A stretch of DNA of 7,699 bases from NCBI GenBank assembly GCA_030638455.1, contig DAOWEP010000082.1, positions 1 through 7,699 on the forward strand, in the 5' to 3' direction. The translations under genes and the position numbers were made by a program. Positions 7,161-7,699 of this stretch are shown in pieces. The stretch is from Gammaproteobacteria bacterium. Lineage in GTDB: Bacteria > Pseudomonadota > Gammaproteobacteria > DAOWEP01. The notes below the pieces were generated by a model, which saw nothing but the letters and a program-made list of their open reading frames with translations, searched no databases and was not told where the DNA came from. Numbering within the stretch: position 1 is the first letter of the stretch; every line of letters starts with the position of its first letter.

Positions 7161-7206
7161 GGAACATAAAAAAACAGCTTGACCTGCCGCTAGGTGCCCG
7201 TATAAT
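7161..7206 (+). promoter_or_regulatory. rRNA operon promoter P1 with UP-like A tract
   Basis: TTGACC (7179-7184) and a perfect TATAAT (7201-7206) are 16 bases apart, the spacing typical of strong rRNA promoters. An A-rich stretch at 7166-7174 lies where an UP element would bind the RNA polymerase alpha subunit. The region after the -10 (GCCGCTTCCCGCG) is GC-rich, as in promoters under stringent (ppGpp) control. Transcription would start near 7213. Confidence 0.85.
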
Positions 7207-7279
7207 GCCGCTTCCCGCGTTAAGCTAGCGCCCGATACTAATAAACCCTGAAAGGGGATGTATTTGTGGTCTGCGAGCG

Positions 7280-7307
7280 TTGACGCAATAACTCATCGCT
7301 GTATAAT
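7280..7307 (+). promoter_or_regulatory. rRNA operon promoter P2
   Basis: TTGACG (7280-7285) and TATAAT (7302-7307) are again 16 bases apart, about 100 bases downstream of P1. This reproduces the tandem P1-P2 layout of enterobacterial rRNA operons. The discriminator CGGTGGGC is also GC-rich. Transcription would start near 7314, so the boxB hairpin lies almost at the 5' end of the P2 transcript. Confidence 0.8.
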
Positions 7308-7318
7308 CGGTGGGCTCG

Positions 7319-7375
7319 GCCAGGCAAGTTCCTGGCTATGGTTCTTTAACATTCAGATTAGATAATTTGTGTGGG
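7319..7375 (+). promoter_or_regulatory. rRNA antitermination site: boxB hairpin, boxA, boxC
   Basis: A perfect 6-bp hairpin, GCCAGG (7319-7324) with CCTGGC (7331-7336), is followed by a boxA-like GGTTCTTTAACA (7340-7351). A boxC-like TGTGTGGG follows (7368-7375). In E. coli the corresponding boxA is TGCTCTTTAACA and binds NusB/NusE (S10) to build the antitermination complex. Order and spacing agree with that model. Confidence 0.85.
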
Positions 7376-7515
7376 TACTTGCATTGAAAGTCTGCATTGC
7401 AGAAAGCATTTCGATGCAAGTAACCTCAAGTAAAGCTTATGAAAGCTGAACTTTGAGAATTGCGAGTATCGAGCAAGAACTGGCTGCAATTTTTATATTT
7501 GAAACAGTATAAAAA
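7376..7515 (+). other. rRNA leader with three hairpins
   Basis: Three hairpins lie between boxC and 16S. The first (7376-7422) has a perfect 9-bp stem TACTTGCAT/ATGCAAGTA, then five more pairs and an inner CTGC-ATT-GCAG stem-loop. The second (7425-7457) has CTCAAGT against ACTTTGAG with one bulge, and an inner AGCTT/AAGCT stem. The third (7490-7515) is TTTTTATA against TATAAAAA. They probably take part in folding and processing of the 16S precursor. The partner strand for RNase III processing would lie beyond the 3' end of 16S, outside the window. Confidence 0.55.
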
Positions 7516-7532
7516 GAGTGGCCGCAGTAATT

Positions 7533-7699
7533 GAACTGAAGAGTTTGATACTGGCTCAGATTGAACGCTGGCGGCATGCCTAACACATGCAAGTCGAACG
7601 GTAACGCGGAGAGCTTGCTCTCTGGCGACGAGTGGCGGACGGGTGAGTAATACTTAGGAAGCTGCCCATGTAGTGGGGGACAACCTGGTGAAAACCATG
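7533..7699 (+). rRNA. rrs: 16S ribosomal RNA, 5' end (partial)
   Basis: The 5' portion of the small-subunit rRNA gene runs off the window end after about 167 bases. It shows the conserved blocks GAACTGAAGAGTTTGAT, GGCTCAGATTGAACGCTGG, ACACATGCAAGTCGAACGG and GACGAGTGGCGGACGGGTGA. The helix-6 stem-loop GAGAGCTTGCTCTC is characteristic of gammaproteobacteria. The start is set at 7533 by alignment to E. coli position 1. One oddity: the loop reads GATACTGG where nearly all bacteria have GATC(A/C)TGG, so A7550 and C7551 occupy E. coli positions 18 and 19. Confidence 0.97.

Noticed and set aside
1..7699. c-di-GMP riboswitch, CRISPR array, insertion sequence or tRNA gene
   Set aside because: Given the GGDEF gene I looked for GEMM-like leaders and for repeats and mobile elements. 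None of the gaps shows the conserved pattern or a recognisable transposase, repeat array or tRNA.

Overview
The window comes from a proteobacterium, most likely a gammaproteobacterium of moderate GC content. The best evidence is the 5' end of a 16S rRNA gene at the right edge. Its helix-6 region, and the order of its promoters and antitermination signals (tandem promoters, boxB, boxA, boxC, 16S), closely follow the Escherichia/Pseudomonas pattern. I cannot name a family or genus from 167 bases of 16S.

Positions 237-6936 hold four genes, all on the + strand and all signal-transduction proteins. In order they are: (1) a membrane histidine kinase with a Cache-like periplasmic sensor and three PAS domains (237-2849); (2) a small protein of two tandem receiver domains (3063-3791); (3) a receiver-PAS-GGDEF protein, a probable diguanylate cyclase (3884-5203); (4) a soluble receiver-PAS-histidine kinase (5281-6936). 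The last three lie 92 and 77 bases apart and may be co-transcribed. A 213-base gap with a hairpin separates gene 1 from gene 2. None of the four proteins has a visible DNA-binding output or HPt domain. The only enzymatic outputs are phosphotransfer and, by inference, c-di-GMP synthesis.

Two protein observations stand out. In the tandem-receiver protein the key residues are divided: the N-terminal receiver keeps the acidic pocket and phosphoacceptor Asp but has Gln-Ser in place of the conserved Lys-Pro, while the C-terminal receiver has Asn at the phosphoacceptor position but keeps Lys-Pro-Phe. Genes 3 and 4 share a closely related receiver-PAS front half (about two-thirds identical over the receiver) attached to different outputs, which points to duplication followed by output swapping.

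Positions 6937-7178 are non-coding and contain AT-rich inverted repeats and a plausible intrinsic terminator. Positions 7179-7532 are the promoter and leader region of an rRNA operon: two promoters with 16-base spacers, a boxB hairpin, boxA, boxC and three leader hairpins. The 16S gene begins near 7533 and runs off the window. It carries an unusual dinucleotide in the loop that normally forms the central pseudoknot.
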